Part shown: piece after piece, positions 1 to 10,032 of the stretch
Layout of the letters: each line of letters begins with the position of its first letter
Position numbering within the stretch: the first letter of the stretch is position 1
DNA from: Roridomyces roridus
Taxonomy: Eukaryota > Basidiomycota > Agaricomycetes > Agaricales > Mycenaceae
Length of the DNA stretch: 64,000 nucleotides
Direction: 5' to 3'
Assembly: GCA_029378245.1 (NCBI GenBank)
Contig: JARKIF010000044.1
Coordinates: 62,001-126,000, forward strand
The notes under the pieces: generated by a model
The model's input: only the letters and a program-made list of their open reading frames with translations
Told to the model about the DNA's origin: nothing
Databases searched by the model: none
Position numbers and translations under genes: made by a program

Positions 1-348
1 GTCCCGGACAAGCTTCTTGTAGGCCGGAAGTGACTGCGATTTCGCGTTCATAAGAACACGCTCCGCATTGAAAATAAATCGGATGCAGTAGTGGCGGGAG
101 GCGCGCGCATAAATTGCGTGTTCTTCGTCGTTCAAGCCCCAGGATTCGACTTCGTCCAGGTCGACGTCTCGGGAGCGTCTGTCCACTTGTTGGTTCGTGA
201 ACAGGCCGCCGCTTTTGGGGATAAGCAAACGTGTGCCCGGAGGGAGGAGGGTGAATTCTTCGTCAAAGCCAGGAATTGGCCATTTCTCGATGCTATATGT
301 CCGGCCAGCTCCTTCGAAACGAAGGCGAACACAGTCGGGAGTGGACAT
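1..348 (-). CDS. Protein-kinase-like protein, 5' part (runs off window start)
   Basis: An uninterrupted minus-strand frame opens at the ATG at 348 (MSTPDCVRLRFEGAG...) and leaves the window still open. It is clearly paralogous to the N-terminal part of the copy at 1711-2666, sharing RLRFEGAG, WGLND/SDE, YARASR and FNAER/HVL. That second copy continues into kinase-like C-lobe motifs, so this gene probably encodes the same type of small kinase-like protein, although no catalytic motif lies inside the window. It is divergent from the hypothetical gene starting at 512, leaving a shared 163-bp promoter interval. I see no stop or frameshift in the visible 116 codons, unlike the second copy. Confidence 0.6.
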   Translation of the reverse strand, partial: MSTPDCVRLRFEGAGRTYSIEKWPIPGFDEEFTLLPPGTRLLIPKSGGLFTNQQVDRRSRDVDLDEVESWGLNDEEHAIYARASRHYCIRFIFNAERVLMNAKSQSLPAYKKLVRD

Positions 349-511
349 GGGAGTCAAAAACGAGTTGTGTGGCGGCGCGTGACCACGGTTGGTGATGACG
401 TCTCGCGATGTCCCGATTGGCTACCGGCGCACACCCATTGTTCTCGAATGTCCTTTGTTCTGGAATCGGAGTCCCTCTTTCGGAGGTCCGCTGGGTTGAC
501 CGATCCCACCC

Positions 512-1699
512 ATGTCCTCTCAATCCGACGTTCGCCTTCAGCTAGCCCAGAAGTTGCTGCGAGATCTCGACCAGCTTCTGCAATCCGACCCCAAAGTCCT
601 CCTGCATGCATCCTTTTTGCCACCCCAGCTTTTGGGCAGCTCCAGTCGCACGGAAAAGCTCCAGTCTCTTACCCGATGCCTTCAAATTCGTGACGAGCAG
701 GAGCAGGTCGACAGCGACTCGATGCCCATCGAAGCTCATGAATTCGTCCTCTTGCATGGCACCGCCGCCGGTGGTCTTTCTGAAGCAGATCCTGACGTGT
801 CGTGGACTTCCACGTTCACGGAGGACGCGCGTGAAGTAGCCGAGCTCCTAATGCACGAGGAGGACTCGACGGACTTCGACACGCAGAAATTGAGGGAAGC
901 AGAAACTCTCGACGCCTTCTTTTCTGCTCCGCATATTATGCCGCCCATTTCAGCCAAAAAAATGGACGTCCACAAACGACACCCTCGTGGAGTCGAACTT
1001 CTTCCCGAAGAGTACCAGTTGACGGAGATCGCCTATCTCCCCAACATGGGGGCCCGCATGGCCCGATGCGTCAGGAAAAAACGGGACCCGGCAAAGGTGC
1101 GGCTGACCGAGGAGGAGAGACGACGTATGACCGCCGGGGGTGAAATGGCAAATTGTTGGCTGAAGGTCTACTACGAAACCGACGTTGAACGGCATTTTTG
1201 CGTCACTCAAACCCACGCAGTGGCTGAGGCGATAAACATTGCCGAAAAAAGGGAGAAGGATGATCAAAATCGATTATTCCCTCACAGAGGATTACCCGGC
1301 CAGAGACGCCCAGGCCAATCGTCTTACTCAGATGTCCAGGTTGGGGATTCCCTCACAGAAATGAAGACGCCGTTTTCAATCACCACCCGGTTTGTGGGTG
1401 ATCTGCTGGACATAGATCCTGCGGTCTTGAAGGAAATCATCCGCGGTCGAACGGACCATGCATTCCTCTTCAAATACTCCCCTCCCTCCTCGCTCGACGA
1501 CACGATGGGGGTATTTGACCAGCCAGTGGTTCAATTGTTCACCCAGCTACACGACAAAGAGTTTCGTTTCGGGCAAGGCTCGAGTCACAAATACTCCTTC
1601 TTCGTGATCTTTGACCCCTCGTTGTACCATCATGACATATTCATTCAAGATGTCGGGATGAGCGGAGGTGTATGTGTCGTGCCAGGCGAGAGCTCTTAA
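512..1699 (+). CDS. Hypothetical protein, 395 aa
   Basis: A single open exon from the ATG at 512 encodes 395 residues. I do not recognise a family. The N-terminal third is leucine-rich and acidic (LAQKLLRDLDQLLQ, ELLMHEEDSTDFD), the middle is basic (RCVRKKRDP, LTEEERRRM), and the C-terminal part has an ordered hydrophobic pattern (HKYSFFVIFDPSLYHHDIF). There is no signal peptide or membrane segment. The last residues, after about 1670, could instead be intron, because a GT occurs at 'ggaggtgtatg', so the C-terminus is uncertain. The gene ends 12 nt from the stop of the kinase-like pseudogene on the other strand. Coding is supported by length, codon-like composition and the divergent promoter with the 348 gene. 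Confidence 0.6.
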   Translation: MSSQSDVRLQLAQKLLRDLDQLLQSDPKVLLHASFLPPQLLGSSSRTEKLQSLTRCLQIRDEQEQVDSDSMPIEAHEFVLLHGTAAGGLSEADPDVSWTSTFTEDAREVAELLMHEEDSTDFDTQKLREAETLDAFFSAPHIMPPISAKKMDVHKRHPRGVELLPEEYQLTEIAYLPNMGARMARCVRKKRDPAKVRLTEEERRRMTAGGEMANCWLKVYYETDVERHFCVTQTHAVAEAINIAEKREKDDQNRLFPHRGLPGQRRPGQSSYSDVQVGDSLTEMKTPFSITTRFVGDLLDIDPAVLKEIIRGRTDHAFLFKYSPPSSLDDTMGVFDQPVVQLFTQLHDKEFRFGQGSSHKYSFFVIFDPSLYHHDIFIQDVGMSGGVCVVPGESS

Positions 1700-1710
1700 A
1701 GAAATGGGTG

Positions 1711-2666
1711 CTAAAAGAGATTTGGTTCATCAGGTGGGAGTTTCAAAAGCCAGAGCGACTCACGTTCGATCGGTTGCTTAAAGAATTTAAGAGCAAGAGT
1801 AAGACTCTTCAGTTCGTCGCATCCAAACTGGGCAGTATACCCATCGAGTGGGAGGACCGGCAGCCTGCGCGCGCATTCATGGTCGTCTGTGGCCTCGGAG
1901 AAGTCGACAATGTAACAGCGCGCTTCCCCGTTCCACATATCCTGCGGAGACATCCCTGGGACAAGGACATCTATCACCACATGTCGAAGATCTCTCGTCG
2001 TGATGATTTTGCCGTGCTTGACGCCGCAATCGTGCAGCTTTTCGAATGTACGACCAATGAGCTCTCTGCACATAAATTAACATGATTTGAGAATCGCGTT
2101 GGGAGAAGAGTAGGAAACGCACCTGTTAGCTTGAGTACCTACCCTCGAATATTGCAGCTCGTTCCAATGGAAGCCGCAAAATTAAGTAATACTCATGATC
2201 ACCTTCCCCGCCCACCTGCCCGTATTCGTCACCCACATCCCATAATGCACAGGCACGATACTCCCTTGGAGCTCTTCAAATGAATCGCATGAAATCGTGC
2301 GTCCCGGACAAGCCTCTCATACGCCCACTTCGACTGCGATCCAAGTCGCTCCGAGTCGTTCCCAAGGACATGCTCCGCATTGAAAATAAATCGCACGCAA
2401 TACTTTCGGGAGGCGCGCGCGTAGAATACAGGCGCCTCGTCGCTCAAGCCCCAGGATACGGCTTCGTCCAGGCCAACTTCTTGGGACCGTTTGTCGCCTG
2501 GTCGATTTTGGAAGATGCCTCGCTTTTTGGGGATTGTCAGGCGAGTGCCGTCGGGAGGAAGGGGCTGGAAGAAGAGGTTGTCGTGGCCAGGGATTGTCCA
2601 TTTGTGTATGTTGAATGTGTAGCCTGCGCCCTCGAAACGAATGCGAATAGGGTCGGGATTGGACAT
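1711..2666 (-). pseudogene. Protein-kinase-like gene with a frameshift and an in-frame stop
   Basis: Reading the minus strand from the ATG at 2666 gives the N-terminal domain also seen at 1-348. This is followed by kinase-like motifs: ELQGSIVPVHYGMW, FCGFHWNELQYS, then after a GT-AG intron FEKLHDCGVKHG (catalytic-loop region) and CYIVDFSEATDDHEC (DFG region, here DFS). Two lesions are visible. A one-base shift is needed near 2275-2285 to pass from the 'RDARFHAIH' frame to 'FEELQG'. A TAA at 2182-2184 interrupts the VIMSIT-FCG segment where a glutamine-like codon is expected. The downstream C-lobe to the stop at 1711 is intact. The HG-for-HRD and DFS-for-DFG changes suggest an atypical or inactive kinase even before decay. 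Confidence 0.65.
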
Positions 2667-3614
2667 GGTGGTGGTTAAAGACAAGACGCGTTTGATCATG
2701 TGATGGCGAATGCAGTCTACGGACAACATGGCTCAACGAATGAGCTCTTTTAGAGTGACGCAGGCGGCGCCAGTGTAAGGCACGTCAATGAATCAAAGCG
2801 GTCAATAGCACCCTCATTTAGAAACGACAGACAAGTTATGTACAGTTCAGAGAAATGGTCCCATTGCACTCGCGACTCGCGAGTGATTGCAATAGCGCTC
2901 ATTCACTCCTGAGTCCCGATACAAATCCAATTCCACCAGTGTCCGCAGCAAGGCTCGAGTGAAAATAACGCACGCAGAATTAAGAATTAAACCCCCTGGA
3001 GATCATTGCACGCGCGGCGAAATCCAGTTGCTAAGGCTTGCACGAAAGCTTCCTCTGGCCCAGTCATTTGCGTGGCGTGCAGATCCAAGAAGCCAACAAG
3101 GTCCTCGAGGATCATTCGAAGATCGACGACTCCTGGCATGCCGCTTTGGTCAGTACGTTCAAAGTTCGAACAGAATGAGACTCGTTCATGAACCCGCTGA
3201 AAGCCCGCAGGCCTAGCGATATATTGCAACGGCTGTACTTTAACGAGTCGTTTGAAGGTAGGAATCGAGCGTGCCTGGAGAAAATTACGGGTGGGATTCA
3301 AGAAGTTCATAATGAAATGTCTATCCTGGTCCCGAAATGTGGGTGCATCCGACGCAAAGAAGAACTTGTTCTGCAGCTGGGTTTCTCGAATTAGGATTCA
3401 GCATTCTTCGCTCATGAGACCTTGAGGGTTGAGCCAACGTGCTATAAAGTACATTGCAGCGCCTCGAACGCAGAGACAACCAAGATGCGTTTCTACGAGG
3501 ATTATTTTTGCGAATCTCGAGTAGACAGCCTTCAAACCGTCCAAGATCCTCAAACAGCGCGACCACTGATTCCTGGCTTTCAGTCCATATACCCTTGAAT
3601 GGACGGAAAGAAGG

Positions 3615-3621
3615 TATAAAA
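3615..3621 (+). promoter_or_regulatory. TATA box of the Gly-rich secreted gene
   Basis: TATAAAA lies 83 nt upstream of the ATG at 3704, a normal fungal spacing for a TATA box. In the inverted copy the same place reads 'ggttatatactc', so the box is altered there. Confidence 0.5.
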
Positions 3622-3703
3622 CCTGGACCGTTGAACCATTAAACTTCAGCACATCAGCGCTCTCCTCCTCGTCCATTCCCAAGAAACAGCTCTCTCACCT
3701 CCA

Positions 3704-5260
3704 ATGCGTTTCTCAACCTCCACAGTCGCAGTCCTCTGCACGATCTTCTCCCTCTCGTCCGCTGTTCTAGCGCAGAGCGACGTCGCCACCGACTCCAAGC
3801 TCAAGGTAAAGCCTCCTCTCTCCCGTTCAAAACATTAAATTGACTCGTATACTTCTCAGCACCACAAGGGACCCAAGCCGCCGAAATGTGCCCCATGCGG
3901 ACCCATCTGCGCAAAGGGACGCAAGTGCCACGAACGGCGCTTCTGCCTCGTCTCCCGCGACGATTCTACCACCGTGACCGATGTGGCTTGTCCACTGCGT
4001 CCGGTGCGCCGTGGTGACGATGAATTCGGCGGGTATGGAAATGAGCATGGAAATGACGGTGACCGCGACCACGACAAGTACGGCAACGGTAACGACCACA
4101 ACATAGGCGGTAACGAGCACGGGCACGGGAAGGGCATTTACGAAAGGGCAGATGATGCGCTCGGCGGTGGGTTTGGAGGTGGGCAGCAGGGAGGGAACGG
4201 AAACCATGGGCAGCCTGGCGGTAATAACGGCAACCATGGTGGACAAGGCGGGAATGGAAACCACGGCGGCCAAGGCAATCAGGGCGGCCAAGGAAACCAC
4301 GGAGGCCAGGGTGGAAATGGCAATCACGGCGGCCAGGGAGGCAACCAAGGCGGCCAAGGAAACCACGGCGGTCAAGGAGGCAACCACGGCGGTCAAGGAG
4401 GAAACCACGGTGGCCAAGGTGGTCAGGGAGGCAATCACGGCGGTCAGGGAGGCAATCACGGCGGTCAGGGAGGTCAGGGAGGCAACCATGGCGGTCAGGG
4501 CGGCAATCACGGTGGTCAGGGAGGTCAGGGAGGCAACCAAGGCGGTCAGGGCGGCAACCATGGTGGCCAAGGCGGCCAGGGAGGCAATCACGGCGGTCAG
4601 GGCAGCAATGGAAACCACGGTGGCCAAGGTGGCCAAGGAAACCACCACGGCCCTCGTGCTGCTGCTGGCCTCGAGCCCGGACACGGCAACCCTGGCGGAC
4701 AAGGCGGGAATGGAAACCACGGTGGCCAGGGTGGAAATAACGGCAACCACGGCGGTCAGGGTAATCAAGGCGGCCAAGGAAACCACGGAGGCCAGGGTGG
4801 GAATGGCAATCACGGTGGCCAGGGAGGCAACAACGGCGGCCAAGGAAACCACGGTGGCCAGGGAGGCAACCACGGCGGTCAAGGAGGCAACCACGGCGGT
4901 CAGGGCGGTAATGGAAACCATGGTGGCCAGGGCGGTCAGGGAGGCAATCACGGTGGACAGGGTGGTCAGGGAGGCAACCACGGTGGCCAGGGAGGCAACC
5001 ACGGCGGTCAGGGAGGCAATCACGGCAGTCAGGGAGGTCAAGGAAACCACGGCGGACAAGGCGGGAACAGCAACGGCAACCACCACGGGCCCCGCGGTGC
5101 TGATGACCTCGAGTCCGGAAAGGGCGGCGAGCACGGCAACGGAGGCGAGTACGGCCAGGGCCACGGAAACAACAAAGGCAACAACGGCGACCACGGCAAG
5201 GGTGGCGAGCAGCACGGCCACGGTGGCTACGGCCACGGTGGCTACGGCCAGCAGTGGTAG
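3704..5260 (+). CDS. Secreted Cys-rich / Gly-Asn-His-Gln repeat protein (copy 1)
   Basis: Two exons, 3704-3805 and 3860-5260, with a 54-nt intron give 500 residues. A signal peptide (MRFSTSTVAVLCTIFSLSSAVLAQ) is followed by a short basic Cys cluster (KCAPCGPICAKGRKC, ERRFC, later ACPLRP). The protein then becomes an acidic His/Asp-rich stretch and a ~370-residue low-complexity tail built from GGQGGNHGGQGGNGNH-type units. Two non-repeat islands, HGPRAAAGLEPGHGN and HHGPRGADDLESGKG, divide the tail. It is predicted to be exported and disordered, perhaps a cell-wall or matrix protein, and the many histidines could bind metal or respond to pH. No enzymatic motif is seen. The opposite strand is open for 469 codons, but that frame is a repeat shadow. 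The 5' splice site, acceptor and signal peptide are identical in the inverted copy. Confidence 0.85.
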
Positions 5261-5689
5261 GCTGCTACCGCTCCTCCTCCTCCTCCCCCCATACCCTTCT
5301 CTTTTGTCTAAACGTCCTTGAAAAGCCTGTGTAAGAGTATCTGTAAAAGTTCGGGTCGTCTGTTTATTCGAGTATTTATGTGACTGCTTGCCTGTAAATT
5401 ATTTATTTGCTGAATGAAATGTGCGAGTGTATGTGCCATTGTGAGAACAGTCTTTGGTCGAAAGATCTGCGGGACGAGTACGAGAGAGAGGATGGATGGG
5501 ACTGTCTGTGATCGCCTAACGAGGACGAGAATTCACCAGTGGAGAGTGAGATATTGAGCCAAACCATTCAAGGGTCTCCTTCGACTCTGAGTGAAAGACG
5601 TCGAGCAACCCTCGCCGGAGTTGTAAGATATGGTACAGCCCTTGGGCCTTGACAATAACAGTTACGCATACAACACGAGTCTGTTTGAG

Positions 5690-5830
5690 AAGAAGTCGTC
5701 GTGGCCAGGAATTATCCATTTGCGTTTGTTGAATGTGTAGCCTGCGCCCTCGAAACGAATGCGAATGGAGTCGGGATTGGACATGGTGGTTTAAAGACAA
5801 GACGCGTTTGATCATATGATGTGTACGGAA
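5690..5830 (-). pseudogene. Fragment of the kinase-like gene 5' end
   Basis: About 130 bp here closely match 2580-2720, in the same orientation. The match covers the ATG (5784), the MSNPDSIRIRFEGAGYTFN start and the upstream 'gacaagacgcgtttgatcat' region. Homology stops after about 30 codons. Together with the larger copy at 1711-2666 this makes a direct repeat that brackets the left arm of the inverted duplication. Confidence 0.7.
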
Positions 5831-6045
5831 TCTGCTAGTAGAGCGTCTAAAGAAAAACTATGGTACAGCCAGGTACAATTAACAATAACAGTTACAGGTC
5901 CGTCTTCTATCGTTACATTGTCGTAAGTCGTGAGCGGGAGAGGCAAAGTGTACAAAATATGATAACGATACGAGGTGAGAATAGAGATGAGAGATCTAGG
6001 GTCGTTGAATCGTGAACGTCGGTTGGTCAGTTGGCGGGTTTATGA

Positions 6046-7144
6046 TCAGTCGCTCTGCACGCGGAACACGGTGAGGACGGCTACGAGACCGTCTTGCGGA
6101 ATGTTATGGTTTACGCCTGGGTTTGTACCAAGTCAGGAGCACGAAGATAGAGAGAGACGAAAGACACGAGTACTTACCTTCACTCCCGGGCTCCAAAAGC
6201 CCAGCCTGCCACTCCACCTCCGCACGCCACTCAATACGCTCGCCGCCCGTACCGGGCCAGGGCCAGCCCGCAGTTTCGGGTTGGTCCGTTTCCTCGGGTT
6301 TTGGAATCCAAAACTCGGACCCTGCGAGCGCCTGCTCTACGAGCCAGTCTCGTCCAAGGTTGTAGCCGTTCGCTACGATGGTGTGTCCGCGTCGAGAATC
6401 TTCTTCTTTCGAGGCACTGCAATCAGGCTTTAGTATATACAATCAAAGCTCGGGGGAGGCAAGGGGAGTTTCGCGTCCAACACACGAACGTGCATAGCCA
6501 GCAAGGGCAAGGAAAGTTGATAGAAATGAAAGCATGAGCCACGCACCCTAGGAACCAAGCTCCCGAATTCGCGTCGGTCCCATTCTGCCGCCACGCGCGG
6601 AAATGGTGGCCTCCTGCAAAGCTCTCCCAGCATGTCCCCCAGCGTGGCATCTGGTAGTGTTGGCGGAAGAGCAGCCCCTCGGGTTTGCGGCCGTCTCCAT
6701 CGCCGAGGTTCGCGAGATGAATGTGGCCTGTATATCATGAGGACTTTCCAGTGAGAGTACGGATGAACGCGCACCCATGTGAAGGCCCATGCATTCCCTC
6801 GCATAGCCAATGGACTGGACGTATGCGATGAAGCCCTCGTCTGTGAGGATGAACGGGTCTGAAGTCCCGGAGACGATGACGTTCAGTGGCTCGCCCCGTT
6901 TCTTGGTCGTGTACTGCCTGGACATGAGCGCCTCATTCCTTGCACGCAAGCCATGACTTACATCGAGAAGCCGCCCACCGCCGATACGGGGATCGTGCCA
7001 GCCTGCAAGAGTCACAGTCCCGCCGTCCTCATGGTGATGCTGATCCGTTAAAAGTCGAAAAGGCTGCTGAGTGGGCGAAGCTCCAGTGAGGCACAGACAA
7101 GAGAGCAACAGCAGCAGATACGGGGGTAGCGTGAAGGAGAACAT
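6046..7144 (-). CDS. Predicted secreted protein, 270 aa, five exons
   Basis: The spliced model is 6962-7144, 6775-6913, 6547-6727, 6178-6416 and 6046-6116, giving 813 nt and 270 residues in frame. The first exon encodes a signal peptide (MFSFTLPPYLLLLLSCLCLTG). The mature part has ordered motifs: LNVIVSGTSDPFILTDEGF, ECMGLHMGHIHLANLGDGDG, GTCWESFAGGHHFRAWRQNG and DSRRGHTIVANGYNLGRDW. It ends VAVLTVFRVQSD. It has two widely spaced conserved-looking cysteines (ECMG, GTCW). I recognise the pattern as that of uncharacterised basidiomycete secreted proteins but know no function. The first intron (6914-6961) is 48 nt without a stop, so a retained-intron form would stay in frame. An upstream in-frame ATG would put the signal peptide in the interior, so 7144 is preferred. 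Confidence 0.8.
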
Positions 7145-7549
7145 GGTAACCGGGAAGGAAAAGCAAGATGCACCACAAATGAATAGCTCGGCCGGCGAGG
7201 CTGGTCGTTTAGATATAGATCGGTAACGGTTCGGGACGTGATGCAGTGCTTTCTCTTGTTCCGCCACGTTCGGCCACTAGTTTAGATGCTGCTCCGACTC
7301 GTCGGGGAAGCCTGGACCTTGGACATTGGGTCCGGAAGAAAGGCACCGGCGTCTTTTCTGTGACCTGGTACAAAAAAAAAACGAAGGACGCCGTCGAAAT
7401 AGCGAGACGGAGATCAACGACCGCGGCATTCAAAATCATTGTCTTCGTCGTCTCAGCGCTCCATAGAACTTCACAAGTCTCGCAATTCGTGGGCCTTTGC
7501 CATGTACAAGCGTATGTACCACGACAAAGTCGAGATTCTACAATTCCGT

Positions 7550-8245
7550 CTACGGCAAGTGTTTATTATACCCCGCAGCAATCAACCTCTGCCCGGCATC
7601 CCACACATCCTGCGGAATATCTTGCGGAATCTGAAATCCACGAGCAGGATATTCACGAATCCGCACCAAATCACCCACCATCGCGTTCAAAACGATGCCA
7701 CGGTCGTTTTCCTCGTTCAGATACTCGTCCCACTCGAGAACAGGACTCGTCACACTAAACTCGACCTCCTCGCTGTTCGGCCACTGCTTGACGAACGTCG
7801 CATACGTCCTCCGCTCCATATACGGCTTCTGCACGAGCAAGAACCGACGAATTCGCCCTGGGCCGGAGAGCAGCCCACGTTCCACCAGCAACGCACTCGT
7901 AAAGCGCACGTTCTCGCCCGTATTAGTAGCGCACGTCTCGACGATGATGGCTGCCTCGGGAACACCCATCTCGCGGGCGACGTTGGCAAAGTGCTCTGCC
8001 TCGGAGAGCGTGAAGCGGCCGCTGGTGAGGACAGAGACGTTGCCTGAGAAGATGAGGTGGTGACCGTGGCCGGCGTGGTAGAGTTCTGCGGCACGGATGG
8101 CAACACGGGTGTCGAAGGAGCAGAGCACGAAGATCGCCGTTGAGGGGTCTGCGGGTAGCTGTGGAGTCCCAAGCGACATGTGCATTCGGTGATAGTTGTA
8201 GACGAGTGACGCGTCGGTGTCTACGTCGCTTGAAGCAGTCGCCAT
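7550..8245 (-). CDS. DUF218 / YdcF-like protein, 231 aa
   Basis: A single exon from the ATG at 8245 to the stop at 7550. The Rossmann-like start (STAIFVLCSFDTRVAIRAAEL), LIFSGN, the glutamate-rich helix FTLSEAEHFANVAREMGVPEAAI and the ETCATNTGENV motif match the DUF218 (ElyC/SanA/YdcF) fold. Members bind nucleotide-like ligands or act in envelope precursor metabolism in bacteria; the fungal role is unknown. The frame is open further upstream, but the segment before MATASSDV is low-information and lies in the promoter shared with the FAD monooxygenase. There is no signal peptide. Confidence 0.8.
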   Translation of the reverse strand: MATASSDVDTDASLVYNYHRMHMSLGTPQLPADPSTAIFVLCSFDTRVAIRAAELYHAGHGHHLIFSGNVSVLTSGRFTLSEAEHFANVAREMGVPEAAIIVETCATNTGENVRFTSALLVERGLLSGPGRIRRFLLVQKPYMERRTYATFVKQWPNSEEVEFSVTSPVLEWDEYLNEENDRGIVLNAMVGDLVRIREYPARGFQIPQDIPQDVWDAGQRLIAAGYNKHLP

Positions 8246-8680
8246 TTGAGGTCCTAGCAGTTGGATAGACCCGCAAGCTTCGCGTCGTGGTGGTTTGGAA
8301 GACGTGGCAGTTGATCCTGTTCGAAAGCTTGAATTCTTGGTGATAAAGGCGGTCTGGCTGCCAGGGTAGAGTATTGCAATAGAATCACGTCTGAATTCGA
8401 GCTTGCAGTTCCAGACCAATATTGGAAGAGCCAATCCGAGAAGGTGGGGAGAAAGCAAGGAGAAACAGAAGAGGCCGATTAGCCGACATCAGACTTCCTC
8501 TTCCAAGTTCAGCTACAACGGCTAATCGGTCCTGGTGCTATGTGCTGTTCCCTAGCATTTGCCGCTCTTTCTATGGACCACCTCACTACGGACGCAGATC
8601 CTGATGTCGAGGCAGCTGAAAATTGTACCCAGCCCGGCTTTTTATAAGACTCGTCGGAAGATGGACCAACGTCGCCCCTT
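8246..8680. promoter_or_regulatory. Divergent promoter interval (YdcF-like / FAD monooxygenase)
   Basis: This 435-bp interval separates two head-to-head starts. A TATA-like 'tttttataag' at about 8639-8648 lies ~35 nt before the monooxygenase ATG at 8681. An earlier ATG at 8661 opens only an 8-codon frame ending at 8684, so it overlaps the true start and could reduce translation. Confidence 0.4.
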
Positions 8681-10022
8681 ATGATCGGTCCCTTGCCCTC
8701 CTCCACCGAAGTCTGCATAGTCGGCGCAGGCCCTAGCGGCCTCGCGTGCGCCCTGTCTCTGGCTGCCCGCCAAATCCCATTCGTCATCGTCGACGCTCTC
8801 GCCGAGGGACACAATGATTCTCGCGCAGTGCTCATGCAAGCTAGTTCCCTGGAGGTACGTTTCTTGTGCATTCCATCTCCCTGGCTCACTCTCATACTTA
8901 CAGGCTCTCGCTGCCATAAATCCCCAATTGTCTGCCGACATTGTCTCGACAGGCATCCAATCAACGGTTCTCCAGACTATCGACCTTCAGGAGAGGCCCG
9001 TCTTCCGTCTGCGCATGACCGACATCGCAGCCTACACGAAATACCCATTCTGCCTGCTCACTCCACAGCACAAGGTGGAGGAGCAGATGCGTCAGTATAT
9101 TGGGAACAAGATCCACTGGAAAAAACGCCTCGTGGACCTCAAGGAGGATGGTTGCAAGTACGAGCTGCAGTTCGAGTCGGGTGAGGTCCTGACGGCGCGA
9201 TACATCGTCGCAGCTGACGGCTCCAAATCCCGCCTCCGGTCATTTGCGAATATTCGGTTCCTCAACCCCTACACGAACACGGAGTCCAGTCCAGGGTCGT
9301 CGAGCGACCTATCCTTTGTCGTTGCAGACGTCCTTCTCTCCTCACCACTCCCAGCCAACATACCCAGAGATACCCTCCAAATGATGGTCGGCGGCGGTGG
9401 CGTTGTCTTGACCGCTCCCATGCTCGACACTACTTCTCGGAGTAGCAACCTCTTCCGCCTCTACCTCGGTGTACCAGACACCCCACCTCGCAACCCTGAC
9501 GCAGCCTACCTCCAAACCATCCTCGACGCCCGTGGGCCCGGCTCACATCTAAAAACCCACTCTGTCCCTCAAATCGCTCGAGTTTTGCACAGCTCGCGGT
9601 TCCGCACACGACCTGCTCTCGCTGATCGATACGTCCAGCGCGCCAAGGGAGGCGGGGCGTACATCATCCTCGTGGGCGATGCGGCACACAAACACGGGCC
9701 TGCAGGGGGGCAGGGTATGAATATGGGTATTTGCGATGGAGTTTCGGCCGCTCAGGCTATAGATGAGCATCGTACTGCTGCTCTTGGAGAGGGCAAGGGG
9801 CGTGATGCGGTGGAGATTATGGATGGGTATTCGACGCGGAGGAGGGCTGTTGCGAGGGAGGTCATTGATATGGTCGAGGGCATGACGGAGCTGGAGAAGG
9901 GCGGGGCGGGCTGGATCCCGTATTTGCGCGTTACGGCGCTGTGGATGATGTTCAAGATGCCGTTTGTCAACAGTATGCTTGCGTGGAAGCTGAGTGGGCT
10001 TGGGCATGCGAAGAAGCCTTGA
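8681..10022 (+). CDS. FAD-dependent monooxygenase (PF01494, aromatic hydroxylase type), 430 aa
   Basis: Exons 8681-8854 and 8904-10022 with a 49-nt intron give 430 residues. The N-terminus has the dinucleotide-binding GxGxxG (VCIVGAGPSGLACAL). The middle has the ADGSKSRLR segment (DG motif binding FAD/NADPH). The C-terminal half has the FAD ribityl-binding GD motif (ILVGDAAHKHGPAGGQGMN). This order is characteristic of class A flavoprotein monooxygenases that hydroxylate aromatic or polyketide substrates with NAD(P)H. The substrate cannot be deduced. The protein ends in a hydrophobic region (WMMFKMPFVNSMLAWKL), possibly membrane-associated. The stop lies only ten bases before the stop of the convergent beta-glucosidase, so transcripts must overlap at their 3' ends. 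Confidence 0.9.
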
Positions 10023-10032
10023 TATTTTGTGC

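Larger units (their letters stand above)
2727..5640 (+). repeat. Left arm of a large inverted duplication
   Basis: The sequence from about 2727 (acatggctcaac...) through the Gly-rich gene and its 3' UTR to about 5425 is matched in reverse complement at about 29926-32573, with scattered substitutions and small indels. A more decayed extension, including 'ccattcaagggtctccttcga', continues to about 5640 on this side and about 29690 on the other. The arm carries the secreted Gly-rich gene plus about 950 bp upstream. In that upstream stretch short open frames, for example minus 2987-3310, are conserved between arms. This is as expected of duplicated non-coding DNA, so I do not call them genes. Confidence 0.85.

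Noticed and set aside
2987..3310. 107-codon minus frame conserved between both inverted arms
   Set aside because: Conservation follows from the duplication. The two frames diverge at their ends through indels and no family is recognised.
3827..5236. 469-codon minus-strand frame rich in V/A/L/T across the Gly-rich gene (and the 475-codon equivalent at 30056-31483)
   Set aside because: It is the antisense shadow of the GGQGGNH repeats. The sense strand has a signal peptide, intron and start context conserved in both copies.
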